Under the pieces are notes generated by a model. That model was given only the letters and a program-made list of their open reading frames with translations, was not told the DNA's origin and made no database searches. Of a DNA stretch of 64,000 bases, positions 52,420 to 61,106 are shown piece after piece. The number at the start of each line of letters is the position of its first letter. The first letter of the stretch is position 1. This DNA is from Mycolicibacterium arenosum (GTDB lineage Bacteria > Actinomycetota > Actinomycetes > Mycobacteriales > Mycobacteriaceae): contig NZ_JANDBD010000011.1 in NCBI RefSeq assembly GCF_024320865.1, positions 1 to 64,000 on the forward strand. Reading direction: 5' to 3'. The translations under genes and the position numbers were made by a program.

Positions 52420-54279
52420 TCAATTCGTGCATTCCGGCACCGATATCGTGGGAGTGACGGTGTCGAGCAACGGTTGAATGGGGACACGCGCCGCGCCCGG
52501 CGCTGTCGGCTCGGAAAGGCGGAAGCTGAGTTCACCTGACTGTCCGGGCGGTATTGCGACCTGCACTTCGAAGCTCGGATGACCGCGTTCTACATTTTCG
52601 AACGCGGCGACGCGCTGGCCGTTGGCAAGGACGCTCACCAACTCGGCACCGTTCGTCGCGAGAAGGCGAACTGACGTGAACATCGTGCCGCGCGGCGCTT
52701 TAACTGGAAGTTGAGGCAGAAGACCCGCCGAATTAGCGACGTAATCGGGTAGCGGTTCATTCTTGGCGATATTGGTTAGGCCAACTGTGACGGTCGACAT
52801 CCTCGTGTCGCCGTCGCAGCCATCAGCTGTGTACTCGATTTCTCTTCTCAGGTAGTAATCGAGTTTATCGCCACCAAGATTGTTGATCACGATCTCGGCA
52901 TATGGTGCTGGATCGGTGGGGATCGCATGTGCGAGCGGAGTTTCCTCGAGAATCTTCTGTTCGGACGGCGACGAACTCCACACGGCGATTCGGCGCTCCC
53001 GAATCGCCTGCCCCAGCGCTTCGAGGAGGTGGTGCGGCGATTCGACGGGTCCGGTCATCTTCTTGACGACCGCATTGGCGATGTCCTGTAGGTACATCTG
53101 GCGAGCTCGCTGGTCCGTCGGAAACCTGCTGTAAGCCGTCGACTCGGTGAGTTCGACCACGTTGTCCTTCGTGATCACCTCACCGTCCGGCATCGCCACG
53201 GCGCCGACTGCTCTGAGCACGTAGCTCAAAGCGACGGGGTCGATGGCGATTGCGCCGTCCACGTTCATTCCCGACTCCTGCGCCCACATCGACTTCCAGA
53301 TCTGCGCGGCATATGGAAAATGTGAACTCTGGTTGCTGTTGCGGGAATCGGTAGTCGGGTTGGTGTACCCGTACTGTTCGGTGTATTCCGCGCCCAGGTC
53401 GATCGGAGTGAAGGGCCCGTTGATCTGATCGTTCGCCGAGAGGTCGTCCACGGTTGCGATGCCGTTGTCGACGTGGAGAATGCCGAAAGCTCCAAGCAAT
53501 CCCCCGGTGCCGCGGGCCTCGGCATTCGTTTGAAATCCCATGAAGTAGGTCCGCGGGCCATCGGCCCCCATCATCGATGGCGCTAGGCGCGCAGCGAGAG
53601 CCGTATTGTGGATCGTCGACAAGATGTCGGAGACCTGTGCTTGAAGTTGCGTGCGAGCGTCGCGGAGAGCCGAGAGATACGTCGGTTCCGCGATCGCCTG
53701 TGCTTCGCCGTCGAGTTTCGCGGCGGCAGCCGAAATGTCGCTCAGCTGAGGTCCGGCGTCGCGGAGCAACGTGACGTTCAAGCGGTTGCCCTCGAGCAGT
53801 CGGTCCGGTGAGATCGCTGCTCCGACTTGTTGAGAGGGCTGAAGCACATCGTCGACGAGGCCGAGCACGACATCGGAGATCTGTTGCCCGGTCTCGAAGG
53901 GGCTCCCCAGCCACGGCACCCGTGACGCGATGTTCCAGGGCAGCGAATGAGTCGAGTCGCGTGCGAGCTGGGCATGGGACTGTGCTTCACCTACCCATTT
54001 CGCTGCAGCCTCCGCATCACCCTGAGCGAAAGCATCTTTCGCCTCCGCTGCACTGGCCCGCGCCTGGTAGAGGTTCGACTTCGCCTCGACGGCTTCGAAG
54101 CCCAGCCAGCCTCCGAAACCGACGCCGGCTACGAGCAGTAGCGCACCGGTCCACGTGGCACGTCGGCGATCCCACCTTGGCGGAGGTTGGGAAATGTCCT
54201 CGCTGTCAGCCGGTTCCAGAGCTCCGCCGTCGACGTCTTCCTGCTTTCGCCGGAACGGGTGCTGCGAGAAGATGCGCAC
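52420..54279 (-). CDS. DUF4012 membrane-anchored protein
   Basis: 619 residues, GTG start at 54279 with AGGAGA upstream. One N-terminal membrane helix (TWTGALLLVAGVGFGGWLGF, about 43-62) puts a large domain outside. DUF4012 features include YFMGFQTNAEARGTGGLLGA, VALSYVLRAVGAVAMPDGEV and the NNLGGDKLDYYLRREIEY segment. DUF4012 proteins recur in actinobacterial capsule clusters and resemble the catalytic part of LytR-CpsA-Psr-type proteins only loosely; the function is unknown. Between the BY-kinase and a secreted protein, it is a candidate for polymer attachment or export. Confidence 0.85.
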   Translation of the reverse strand: MRIFSQHPFRRKQEDVDGGALEPADSEDISQPPPRWDRRRATWTGALLLVAGVGFGGWLGFEAVEAKSNLYQARASAAEAKDAFAQGDAEAAAKWVGEAQSHAQLARDSTHSLPWNIASRVPWLGSPFETGQQISDVVLGLVDDVLQPSQQVGAAISPDRLLEGNRLNVTLLRDAGPQLSDISAAAAKLDGEAQAIAEPTYLSALRDARTQLQAQVSDILSTIHNTALAARLAPSMMGADGPRTYFMGFQTNAEARGTGGLLGAFGILHVDNGIATVDDLSANDQINGPFTPIDLGAEYTEQYGYTNPTTDSRNSNQSSHFPYAAQIWKSMWAQESGMNVDGAIAIDPVALSYVLRAVGAVAMPDGEVITKDNVVELTESTAYSRFPTDQRARQMYLQDIANAVVKKMTGPVESPHHLLEALGQAIRERRIAVWSSSPSEQKILEETPLAHAIPTDPAPYAEIVINNLGGDKLDYYLRREIEYTADGCDGDTRMSTVTVGLTNIAKNEPLPDYVANSAGLLPQLPVKAPRGTMFTSVRLLATNGAELVSVLANGQRVAAFENVERGHPSFEVQVAIPPGQSGELSFRLSEPTAPGAARVPIQPLLDTVTPTISVPECTN

Positions 54280-54383
54280 TCAGAGGTCTCCTGTGCTCGG
54301 CCGAGATCTCCACTTCGAGGGTGCGGCCACGAAGCGGCGTGGCTCAGGACGACGCACGAGCTGATAGGTCGCGTCGGACCGGA

Positions 54384-54833
54384 CTAGGCGCAGCCTCGGC
54401 TGTATGACCCCGATACCGTGCCGTAGGGCCCGATCTGCAAGGTGAGGCCGGCGACGCAGAATTCGAAGTTGATGCTTCCGAACCACCCGAAGAACGGTTG
54501 AAGGAAGCCGGGAATCAGCGCTAGCGGATAGAACTCGAAGACCGTGGTCTGCGTCGGGGGAGTCGGGTTGGGCGTGCCGAACCACCACAACGGATTCTGG
54601 AAGATCGAGCTGGGGTCGAACGAAGTGATGCTGGAAGAGCTGAAGGCGAACGGGGCGAGGTTGGGAGGGCACGCTTCGTCTGTGTCCAAGACGCAGTCCG
54701 GGACCGCCGATGTGCCGATGCCGCTCGTTGGCACGGGCGCGACGGGTTCGGCGTTGGCGACCGCGGCGGGTGTCATGATGGCAGCGGCGGCGATCACACA
54801 GGCGGCAGTGCCGGTCCGAATTCTCTTGATCAT
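54384..54833 (-). CDS. small secreted protein with four cysteines
   Basis: 149 residues from the ATG at 54833. The signal peptide (IKRIRTGTAACVIAAAAIM...) ends ANA before EPVAPVP. The mature part has a Pro/Thr/Ser-rich section (NPLWWFGTPNPTPPTQT) and four Cys (PDCVLDTDEAC near the start, EFCVAG and SRGCA near the end), so two disulfides are likely. No family recognised. First gene of the minus-strand operon that continues with DUF4012, BY-kinase and a methyltransferase; a partner in wall or outer-membrane passage of the polymer is an inference. Confidence 0.75.
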   Translation of the reverse strand: MIKRIRTGTAACVIAAAAIMTPAAVANAEPVAPVPTSGIGTSAVPDCVLDTDEACPPNLAPFAFSSSSITSFDPSSIFQNPLWWFGTPNPTPPTQTTVFEFYPLALIPGFLQPFFGWFGSINFEFCVAGLTLQIGPYGTVSGSYSRGCA

Positions 54834-54862
54834 CGTTCCCAAACCCCTTACATCACCAGACC

Positions 54863-54884
54863 TTGTCTGCTGATTCGCAGACAA
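54863..54884. promoter_or_regulatory. 8-bp inverted repeat TTGTCTGC...GCAGACAA
   Basis: A perfect 8-bp inverted repeat with a 6-nt spacer (TGATTC), about 30 nt upstream of the secreted-protein start on the minus strand. A candidate operator, or an RNA hairpin in the 5' leader, for the DUF4012/BY-kinase operon. Confidence 0.5.
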
Positions 54885-54912
54885 CGGGCCCGAGCGTCGG
54901 TGCTCCGACAGC

Positions 54913-54924
54913 TTCTATATAGAA
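54913..54924. promoter_or_regulatory. 12-bp palindrome TTCTATATAGAA
   Basis: A perfect AT-rich palindrome 80 nt upstream of the secreted-protein start, in otherwise GC-rich DNA. TATATA could be a minus-10 element or the centre of a regulator site. Confidence 0.45.
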
Positions 54925-55036
54925 GAAGGGTAGTGATGGCCGGTGCGGTCGGAATCGGGTGTTTGCCTATCGTTTTGCACCGTCCGCCCCTATGGCTCGG
55001 GTCGATCCGAAGTCTCGACCGCCCCCGCACCGGAAG

Positions 55037-57808
55037 TCACCGGGAAGTTCGTTGCCGTTGCCGGCCGATTTCTCGGCCGAGCTCGGCTCGAGTGTGGATG
55101 TCGAGCTTGCGGTAGATCCGAGCCAACTTGGCTTCGACGGTTTTCGGGCTGATGAAGACTTCGGCGCCGATGTCGCGGTTGGTCATCCCGGCAGCCGCCA
55201 GTTCCGCGACGCGCGCTTCCGAAGGGGTGAGCAGTGTGGTTTGGGGCCCGCTCACCCCGATGCGTGCCAGCTCAGTGCGGGCTCGATCGGCCCACAGAGT
55301 CGCCTCCATTCCGTCGAACGCGACCAGTGCCTCGGTCAATATAGCTGTGGCGGAATCTCTTTGGCGCTGACGGCGCTGGAGTTGGCCAAGTAGCAGCTGG
55401 GTACGGGCGCGTTCGAACGGCATGTGCAACCGATCGTGCTCAGCCATCGCCCGGTGTGCCATGCGAGTTGCCGCCGGAACATCGCCCTGGCCAACCAACA
55501 TCATGCTGCGGCAACGGGCGGCCATCGCGAGCATCCAGGCTCTGTCCAGTCGTCGGCCGTGATGCTCCAACGCTTCGATCATGGGTTCGGCGTCCTCGAT
55601 CTGACCCCGCGCGATCATGGCCTCGATCGCATCGGGCAAGAACGTGGCGCTCACGATCTCCATCCCTGGCAGGGTGCCGAATCGTGCGACCAGCGGCTGC
55701 AACGTCGTCAGGGCGTCGGCACTGTTGCCCAGCGAGAGTTCGAGAAACCCCAGGCTCGCGATCGCCTGGTCTGCCAAACGTGGTGAGCCGCAACGGTTGG
55801 CCCGCTCGATCGCAGCGCGAGCCTGTGCGCGAGCTTCCCGCTCGCGTCCCGTGTAGGCAGCGACGACGGCTCCGATGGTATCGGCGATGACCAATGCGTG
55901 ATCACCGCCGAGCTGTTCGGCACGTTCGGTCGCATCGGTGGCGGTGGTTGCGGCCGCCGCGAAATCTCCCCGCCACACGTCGATCAACGCGCTGTGCAGA
56001 TCGATGAACATCGCGTGGCCGTCCTCGCCGCGCTCGATGCAGCGGCTACGCACGGCGGACACGTACTCGCGCGCGTCATCCAGTCGGCCGGTCCAGGCCA
56101 GCACCAGGGCGTTCACTGTGCTCGCGTCGAGGGGACCGGGGGCATCAACGTCGCAGTCCTCGAGCTCGAGCGCTCGGTCCAGCCTCTGCTCGTCGACACC
56201 CTGTCCGCAGACGAAGTTGACCATCGTCCACATCGCGCACGCCCGGCTGCTCAGGGCCGGCAGGTCGAGCTCGTCGGTGAGTTTCACCGCCTGACTCGCG
56301 TTGTGGAACGACCTGTCGTACTCGGCGGTGTTGAGTCTGGCGAAGGACAACAGGATCAAGGTCTCCGCGAGCAGGGCGAGGTCGCTATCGGCATCCTGCA
56401 GCGAATCCTGCAGCATTCCGGCGGCCTGTTCGAAACTGTTGTGATACAAGCAGATCTCGGCAAGCAGACCGACCGCGGTCGCTCGCACTGGACCGGGTGC
56501 CAGGACCGCAATCAGGGGCTCGAGAAGTGCGCGGGCGTGTCCGTAATTGCCGGCGTGGAAATGGTATCTGGACGAGTCGATCCGGCGAGGAGGGGTGTCG
56601 CCGCCCAGGTCGATGGCGAGATCGATCAGCTCGGCGGCCGCAGCCGACGCGCCTCGCGCTCGCGCGGATTCCGCTGCGGCGTCCAGCGCCTCCAGGGTTT
56701 TCGGGTCCTCGCTAGTCGTGCCAAGTGCCAGGTGCCGGGCTTTCACCTCGGGTAGAGCCTCGACTTCGGCCAGTGCCCGATGCATCTTGCGGCGGCGCGA
56801 CGGACGGGCCTCGGTGTAGAGGCCTCGGGCAAGGAGGGGATGGGCGAACCGCACCCTGTTCCCCTCGATGCCGACAAGGCCTCTGCTCTCGGCGGTTTCG
56901 AGGAGTTCGACGGTTTCGATGGCGGTCAAACCCGTAGCTCCGGCTAGCAGGTCCACGGTCGGATCGGTGACGCACGCCGCCGCGAGCAGCACGTTACGGA
57001 CCTCGTCGTCGATCTCGCCGATTCGGGAACGCACCACGTCCACCAGTGTGCGGGGCAGCTCGCGCACGGCGGATGGTCCGTGATCCTGCACCTCGCGCGC
57101 CAGCTCGAGGGCGAAGAAGGGATTGCCCTCGGAGAGCTCGGCGATGCGCACCATCAGGGGTCGCGGAGGCGTACTGCCCAACCGTCCCGCGACGACCGTG
57201 TAGAGCCCACTCAGGCTCAACGGGCCTAGAGGGATTCGACCGATGACATTCCTGGTGCCCACACGGAGCCAGGTCCTCGCGGAGGGGCACGTCGGTTCAA
57301 GGCGTTCGGTGACGAGCACCCCCACCCGTCCTTTGAGTCGGCGAGCCGCGAAGACGACTACCGCCCTACTGGATGCGTCGAGCCAATGGACATCGTCGAT
57401 TGCCAACAGCACCGGCGCATCCGCGGCGAACATCTCGATAACGGCCAAGAAGGCGGCCGCTACGATCCGCTGATCGGTTTCGGGGCCGTCGTCGCCGCTG
57501 CGCAGCAACACTCGGTCAACTGCGGTCCGTTGCAACTCCGGTAGCCGCAACAGGTGGGACGACTCCACGTCGCTCAGCAGATCCGCTACCGCCGCGTAGC
57601 TCATCGCCGATTCGGCCTGGCCAGCCTGAGCCAAGAGGACCCGGTACCCGCGCTCCCGTGCCTGCTCAGTGGCGGCGTTCCACAGCGTCGTCTTGCCGAT
57701 GCCGGCTTCGCCCTCGATCGTGAGGCCCGCCGGACCCAGGGAGGCTGACGTCAGAAAATCGGCTAGCGCGCCCAGTTCCCCTGCTCGGCATACCAATTCT
57801 TGAGACAT
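55037..57808 (-). CDS. LAL-type LuxR family transcriptional regulator, second copy
   Basis: 923 residues, ATG at 57808. Same order as the regulator at 28336: Walker A GEAGIGKTT (about 37-45), Walker B-like VLLAIDDVHWLD, a TPR-like middle, and a C-terminal LuxR HTH (GMTNRDIGAEVFISPKTVEA, then IYRKLDIHTRAELGREI). The two are similar along their whole length, which points to duplication. It lies at the right end of the polysaccharide locus, just upstream of the secreted protein/DUF4012/BY-kinase operon on the same strand, so it probably regulates that operon or the whole locus. Confidence 0.9.
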   Translation of the reverse strand: MSQELVCRAGELGALADFLTSASLGPAGLTIEGEAGIGKTTLWNAATEQARERGYRVLLAQAGQAESAMSYAAVADLLSDVESSHLLRLPELQRTAVDRVLLRSGDDGPETDQRIVAAAFLAVIEMFAADAPVLLAIDDVHWLDASSRAVVVFAARRLKGRVGVLVTERLEPTCPSARTWLRVGTRNVIGRIPLGPLSLSGLYTVVAGRLGSTPPRPLMVRIAELSEGNPFFALELAREVQDHGPSAVRELPRTLVDVVRSRIGEIDDEVRNVLLAAACVTDPTVDLLAGATGLTAIETVELLETAESRGLVGIEGNRVRFAHPLLARGLYTEARPSRRRKMHRALAEVEALPEVKARHLALGTTSEDPKTLEALDAAAESARARGASAAAAELIDLAIDLGGDTPPRRIDSSRYHFHAGNYGHARALLEPLIAVLAPGPVRATAVGLLAEICLYHNSFEQAAGMLQDSLQDADSDLALLAETLILLSFARLNTAEYDRSFHNASQAVKLTDELDLPALSSRACAMWTMVNFVCGQGVDEQRLDRALELEDCDVDAPGPLDASTVNALVLAWTGRLDDAREYVSAVRSRCIERGEDGHAMFIDLHSALIDVWRGDFAAAATTATDATERAEQLGGDHALVIADTIGAVVAAYTGREREARAQARAAIERANRCGSPRLADQAIASLGFLELSLGNSADALTTLQPLVARFGTLPGMEIVSATFLPDAIEAMIARGQIEDAEPMIEALEHHGRRLDRAWMLAMAARCRSMMLVGQGDVPAATRMAHRAMAEHDRLHMPFERARTQLLLGQLQRRQRQRDSATAILTEALVAFDGMEATLWADRARTELARIGVSGPQTTLLTPSEARVAELAAAGMTNRDIGAEVFISPKTVEAKLARIYRKLDIHTRAELGREIGRQRQRTSR

Positions 57809-58157
57809 GCGTCATTTTTGCATTGTGTACGGCCACTTGACAGCAAAACCCAAGCTCTCGGCTGATAGTGCGTGTGGATTCATCCGTACATGCCCTTCAG
57901 CTGCGCCGATGGTGCTTTTTTGGCAAACTCGTCAATAATGCTTAGCATCTGCTTCAGCAAACTGTTCTGACTACTGCGTGTGATGCCCGACCGGAGCCGT
58001 GACCCAGGGTCGGGCCGGTTAGGCGGTCTTCTCGTGTCCGATAGGTGTCATGTCGGCAACGGCGAACGTCCCCGACTAGGGGGCTGTGGCGATACCGGCG
58101 GCTCAAAACAGGCTTATCCGATGTATTCCGCCTGTTAGCTGGACCCAAGACGGGAAC
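57809..58157. other. right junction of the island; no gene seen
   Basis: About 350 bases between the second LAL regulator and the mmaA4 terminator. No ORF with protein-like sequence. It marks the return to the conserved mycobacterial order. The first 150 bases are relatively AT-rich and should contain the regulator's promoter. Confidence 0.45.
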
Positions 58158-58186
58158 GGCCCCGACACTCGGAAAGTGCCGGGGCC
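58158..58186 (-). terminator. hairpin terminator after mmaA4
   Basis: GGCCCCG (58158-58164) pairs with CGGGGCC (58180-58186), with an inner CAC/GTG pair and a short loop, 18 nt after the mmaA4 stop. There is no long T tract on either strand, so it may be a Rho-independent-like or processing hairpin, as is common in mycobacteria. Confidence 0.6.
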
Positions 58187-58203
58187 CTTCGACTACTGAA
58201 ACG

Positions 58204-59097
58204 TCAGGCGGCCGCGTTCTGCTTCAGGTAGGTGACGAGGCTGACGTCGATCGCCTCGTCGATGAAGTAGTACTGGCACCCCGTGAGGTACTTCATGTAC
58301 CGCTCGTAGTTCTCGAGATCGGTGGCCGCGATCGCCTCGTCTTTTGCGGCTTCCAGCCGGCTCGCCCAGATGCCGAGGGTCTTGATGTAGTGGTTGCGCA
58401 GCGACATCGCCTCGGGCACCGTGAAGCCGGCCTTCTCGCCGTGCTCGATCATCATCTGCGTGGTCGGAACGCGACCGCCGGGGAAGATCTCGGTGATCAT
58501 GAACTTCACGAAGCGAGCCAGTTCGAACGTCAGCTTCTTGCCGCGCTCGGCGAGATCGTACGGGTGGTAGCCGACGCTGCTCTGGATGGTCATCCGCCCG
58601 TCGTCCGGCAGGATCTCGAAGCAGGTCTTGAAGAAGTCGTCCCAGCGGTCCTTGCCGAAGTGCTCGAACGCCTCGATCGACACGATGCGGTCGACGGGGC
58701 TGTGGAACTGCTCCCAGCCCTCGAGTCGGACGTCGAACGTGCGCGGCGAGTCGATCTTGCTCAGCAGCTGATTGCAGTACGCCTGCTGGTTCTTGCTCAG
58801 CGTCAGGCCGATGACGTTGACGTCGTACTTCTCCATGGCGCGCTGGAGAGTCAGCCCCCAGCCGCAGCCGACCTCGAGCAGCGTCATACCGGGCTTGAGA
58901 TCCAACCGATCCAGATGCTGATCCACGTTGGCGATCTGCGCCTCGGACAGCGTCACGTTCGGGCCCGTGAAGAACGCGCAGCTGTACTTGCGCGTCGGGT
59001 CCTGGAACACGCCGAAGAAGTCGTCGGACAGGTCGTAGTGGGCCTGGATGTCCTCGAAATGAGGAGTCATGTCCTTCGTGTCAGTGCTGTCAGCCAT
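58204..59097 (-). CDS. mmaA4: hydroxymycolate synthase-type mycolic acid methyltransferase MmaA4
   Basis: 297 residues from the ATG at 59097 with AGGAGA upstream. SAM-binding LLEVGCGWGLTLQRAMEKYD and the active-site strand SIEAFEHFGK. The segment MTIQSSVGYHPYDLAERGKK and the C-terminus ending DVSLVTYLKQNAAA match M. tuberculosis MmaA4 (recalled as [20 protein letters not shown] and DCSLVTYLKPGAAA) and not MmaA1-3. MmaA4 makes the hydroxylated precursor of oxygenated mycolates on the meromycolate chain. First gene of conserved order after the island. Confidence 0.88.
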   Translation of the reverse strand: MADSTDTKDMTPHFEDIQAHYDLSDDFFGVFQDPTRKYSCAFFTGPNVTLSEAQIANVDQHLDRLDLKPGMTLLEVGCGWGLTLQRAMEKYDVNVIGLTLSKNQQAYCNQLLSKIDSPRTFDVRLEGWEQFHSPVDRIVSIEAFEHFGKDRWDDFFKTCFEILPDDGRMTIQSSVGYHPYDLAERGKKLTFELARFVKFMITEIFPGGRVPTTQMMIEHGEKAGFTVPEAMSLRNHYIKTLGIWASRLEAAKDEAIAATDLENYERYMKYLTGCQYYFIDEAIDVSLVTYLKQNAAA

Positions 59098-59184
59098 TTT
59101 TCTCCTGATTGGTGACCGCGCGTGGCTTACCCGCACGACGCGCGCAACTAGCCGTTCACCCTAGCGTTTCGCAGGTGCCGGGCC

Positions 59185-60093
59185 CTAATTCGGATGACGT
59201 GTCTTCGCCATCGTGAACTGGTTGACGTCGATGTAGCCCTTGCGGAACAGGTCGGCGCATCCGGTCAGGTACTTCATGTACCGGTCGTACACCTCGACGG
59301 ATTGCAACCGAATCGCTTCGTCCCGACGCGCGGACAGCGCCGCCGCCCACAGATCGAGTGTGCGGGCGTAGTGCAGCTGCAGCGACTGGATCCGCGTCGT
59401 GGTGAAACCGGCGTCGGACGCGTGCTCCTCAACGGCCTCGATGGCGGGCAGCTGGCCACCGGGGAAGATCTCCTTGGCGACGAACATCGCGAACCGGCCC
59501 GCTTCCATGGTCAGCGGAATGCCGCGAGCCTCGACCTCGGCCAGCGTCAGCCTGGTGATGGTGTGCAGCAGCATCACGCCGTCGTCGGGCAGCACCCGGT
59601 GGGCCTTCGTGAAGAACTCGGACCAGCGATCGCTGCCGAAGTGCTCGAAGGCGCCGATCGACACGATCCGGTCGACGGGCTGATCGAACTGCTCCCACCC
59701 CTGCAGCAGCACCGTCGCGCTGCGCGGGCCGGTGTAGGCAGCGAACGACTTCTGGACGTGGCTGAACTGGTTGGCCGAGAGCGTCAGGCCGATGACGTTG
59801 ACGTCGTACTGGTCCAGCGCGCGCAGCAGGGTCGAGCCCCAGCCGCACCCGATGTCCAACAGCGTCATACCGGGCTGCAGTCCGAGCTTGCCCAGTGAGA
59901 GGTCGATCTTCGCCTGTTGAGCTTGGCCCAGCGTGTAGTCGTCCTGCTCGAAGTACGCGCAGCTGTAGGTGCGGCTCGGATCGAGGAACAGTTCGAAGAA
60001 CTCGTCGGACAGGTCGTAGTGGGCCTGCACGTCGTCGAAGTGCGGTTTGAGGTCGGGCATGGGGTTCGGAATACCCGCTTTGGTGTAGCTCAC
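59185..60093 (-). CDS. mycolic acid cyclopropane synthase/methyltransferase (MmaA2/MmaA3-like)
   Basis: 302 residues from the GTG at 60093; an ATG at 60060 is an alternative. LLDIGCGWGSTLLRALDQYD binds SAM; SIGAFEHFGSDRW and LLHTITRLTLAEVEARG are the substrate-side motifs. HVQKSFAAY and QLHYARTLDLWAAAL resemble MmaA2/MmaA3 of M. tuberculosis. It methylates or cyclopropanates double bonds of meromycolic acids. Which paralogue it matches cannot be fixed by reading alone. Gap of 14 nt to the next gene upstream, so probably one transcript. Confidence 0.85.
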   Translation of the reverse strand: MSYTKAGIPNPMPDLKPHFDDVQAHYDLSDEFFELFLDPSRTYSCAYFEQDDYTLGQAQQAKIDLSLGKLGLQPGMTLLDIGCGWGSTLLRALDQYDVNVIGLTLSANQFSHVQKSFAAYTGPRSATVLLQGWEQFDQPVDRIVSIGAFEHFGSDRWSEFFTKAHRVLPDDGVMLLHTITRLTLAEVEARGIPLTMEAGRFAMFVAKEIFPGGQLPAIEAVEEHASDAGFTTTRIQSLQLHYARTLDLWAAALSARRDEAIRLQSVEVYDRYMKYLTGCADLFRKGYIDVNQFTMAKTRHPN

Positions 60094-60107
60094 CGGTCCC
60101 AGATTAA

Positions 60108-60986
60108 CTACTTCACCAGCGTGAACTGACACACGTCGATGTAGCCGTCCTTGAAGCCCTTCGCGCAGCCCGTGAGGTAGTGCATGTAGCGGTCGTAGAC
60201 CTCTTCGGACTGGATCGCGATGGCCTCGTCCCTGCGGGCCTCGAGCGCAGCCGACCAGTGGTCCAGCGTCTTGGCGTAGTGCGCCTGCAACGACTGCGTC
60301 CGGGTGAGGGTGAACCCGGCCTTCGCCGCGTGCTCGCCCGCCAGTTCGGTGGTGGGCAGGTATCCGCCGGGGAAGATCTCGGTGAGGATGAACTTCACGA
60401 ATCGGGCGATCGAGAACGTCAACGGGAGCCCGCGCTCGGTCATCTGCGGCAGCGTCAACGCGGTGATGGTGTGCAGCAACATCACGCCGTCGTCGGGCAG
60501 CGCCTTGTAGGCCATCGCGAAGAAGTCGTCCCAGCGGTCCCGGCCGAAGTGCTCGAATGCGCCGATCGAGACGATGCGGTCGACGGGCTGATCGAACTCC
60601 TCCCAGCCCTTCAGCAGAATCTGCTTGGACCGGGGGCTGTCGGATTCGGCGAACACCTGCTCGACGTGGGCCTTCTGGTTGTTGCTGAGCGTCAGGCCGA
60701 TGACGTTGACGTCGTACTTCTCCAGCGCGCGAAGCATCGTGGAACCCCAGCCGCAGCCGATGTCCAGCAACGTCATACCCGGTTCGAGGCCCAGCTTGCC
60801 GAGCGCCAGGTCGACCTTCGCGAGCTGCGCCTGCTCCAGCGTGTAGTCGTCCTGCTCGAAGTACGCGCAGCTGTAGGTCTGGGAGGGATCGAGGAACAAC
60901 CGGAAGAAGTCGTCGGACAGGTCGTAGTGTGCCTGCACGTCGTCGAAGTGCGGTTTGAGGACGTTCTTGCGGGCGGTTTTCGCCAT
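60108..60986 (-). CDS. mycolic acid cyclopropane synthase/methyltransferase (MmaA2-like)
   Basis: 292 residues, ATG at 60986. SAM motif LLDIGCGWGSTMLRALEKYD; SIGAFEHFGRDRWDDFF; LLHTITALTLPQMTERGLP and LTFSIARFVKFILTEIFPGG, ending DVCQFTLVK. It is more similar to the gene at 59185 than to mmaA4 and probably arose by tandem duplication. Modifies meromycolate chains in the cytoplasm. Confidence 0.85.
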   Translation of the reverse strand: MAKTARKNVLKPHFDDVQAHYDLSDDFFRLFLDPSQTYSCAYFEQDDYTLEQAQLAKVDLALGKLGLEPGMTLLDIGCGWGSTMLRALEKYDVNVIGLTLSNNQKAHVEQVFAESDSPRSKQILLKGWEEFDQPVDRIVSIGAFEHFGRDRWDDFFAMAYKALPDDGVMLLHTITALTLPQMTERGLPLTFSIARFVKFILTEIFPGGYLPTTELAGEHAAKAGFTLTRTQSLQAHYAKTLDHWSAALEARRDEAIAIQSEEVYDRYMHYLTGCAKGFKDGYIDVCQFTLVK

Positions 60987-61106
60987 GGTGGCGCCTCTCG
61001 TGCGATCAGGTGCTCGGCGGTTGTCGCCGGTGACGCCCCCGAGCCCTGATGGAATTCCCCCGGACGATACGCCCTGAGACTGGTAAAGCCGAACTCGTGA
61101 ATCAGG

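Noticed and set aside
52420..54279. Assignment of the DUF4012 protein as a LytR-CpsA-Psr transferase
   Set aside because: The Arg- and Asp-rich active-site motifs of LCP proteins are not evident, so only the DUF4012 family is claimed.
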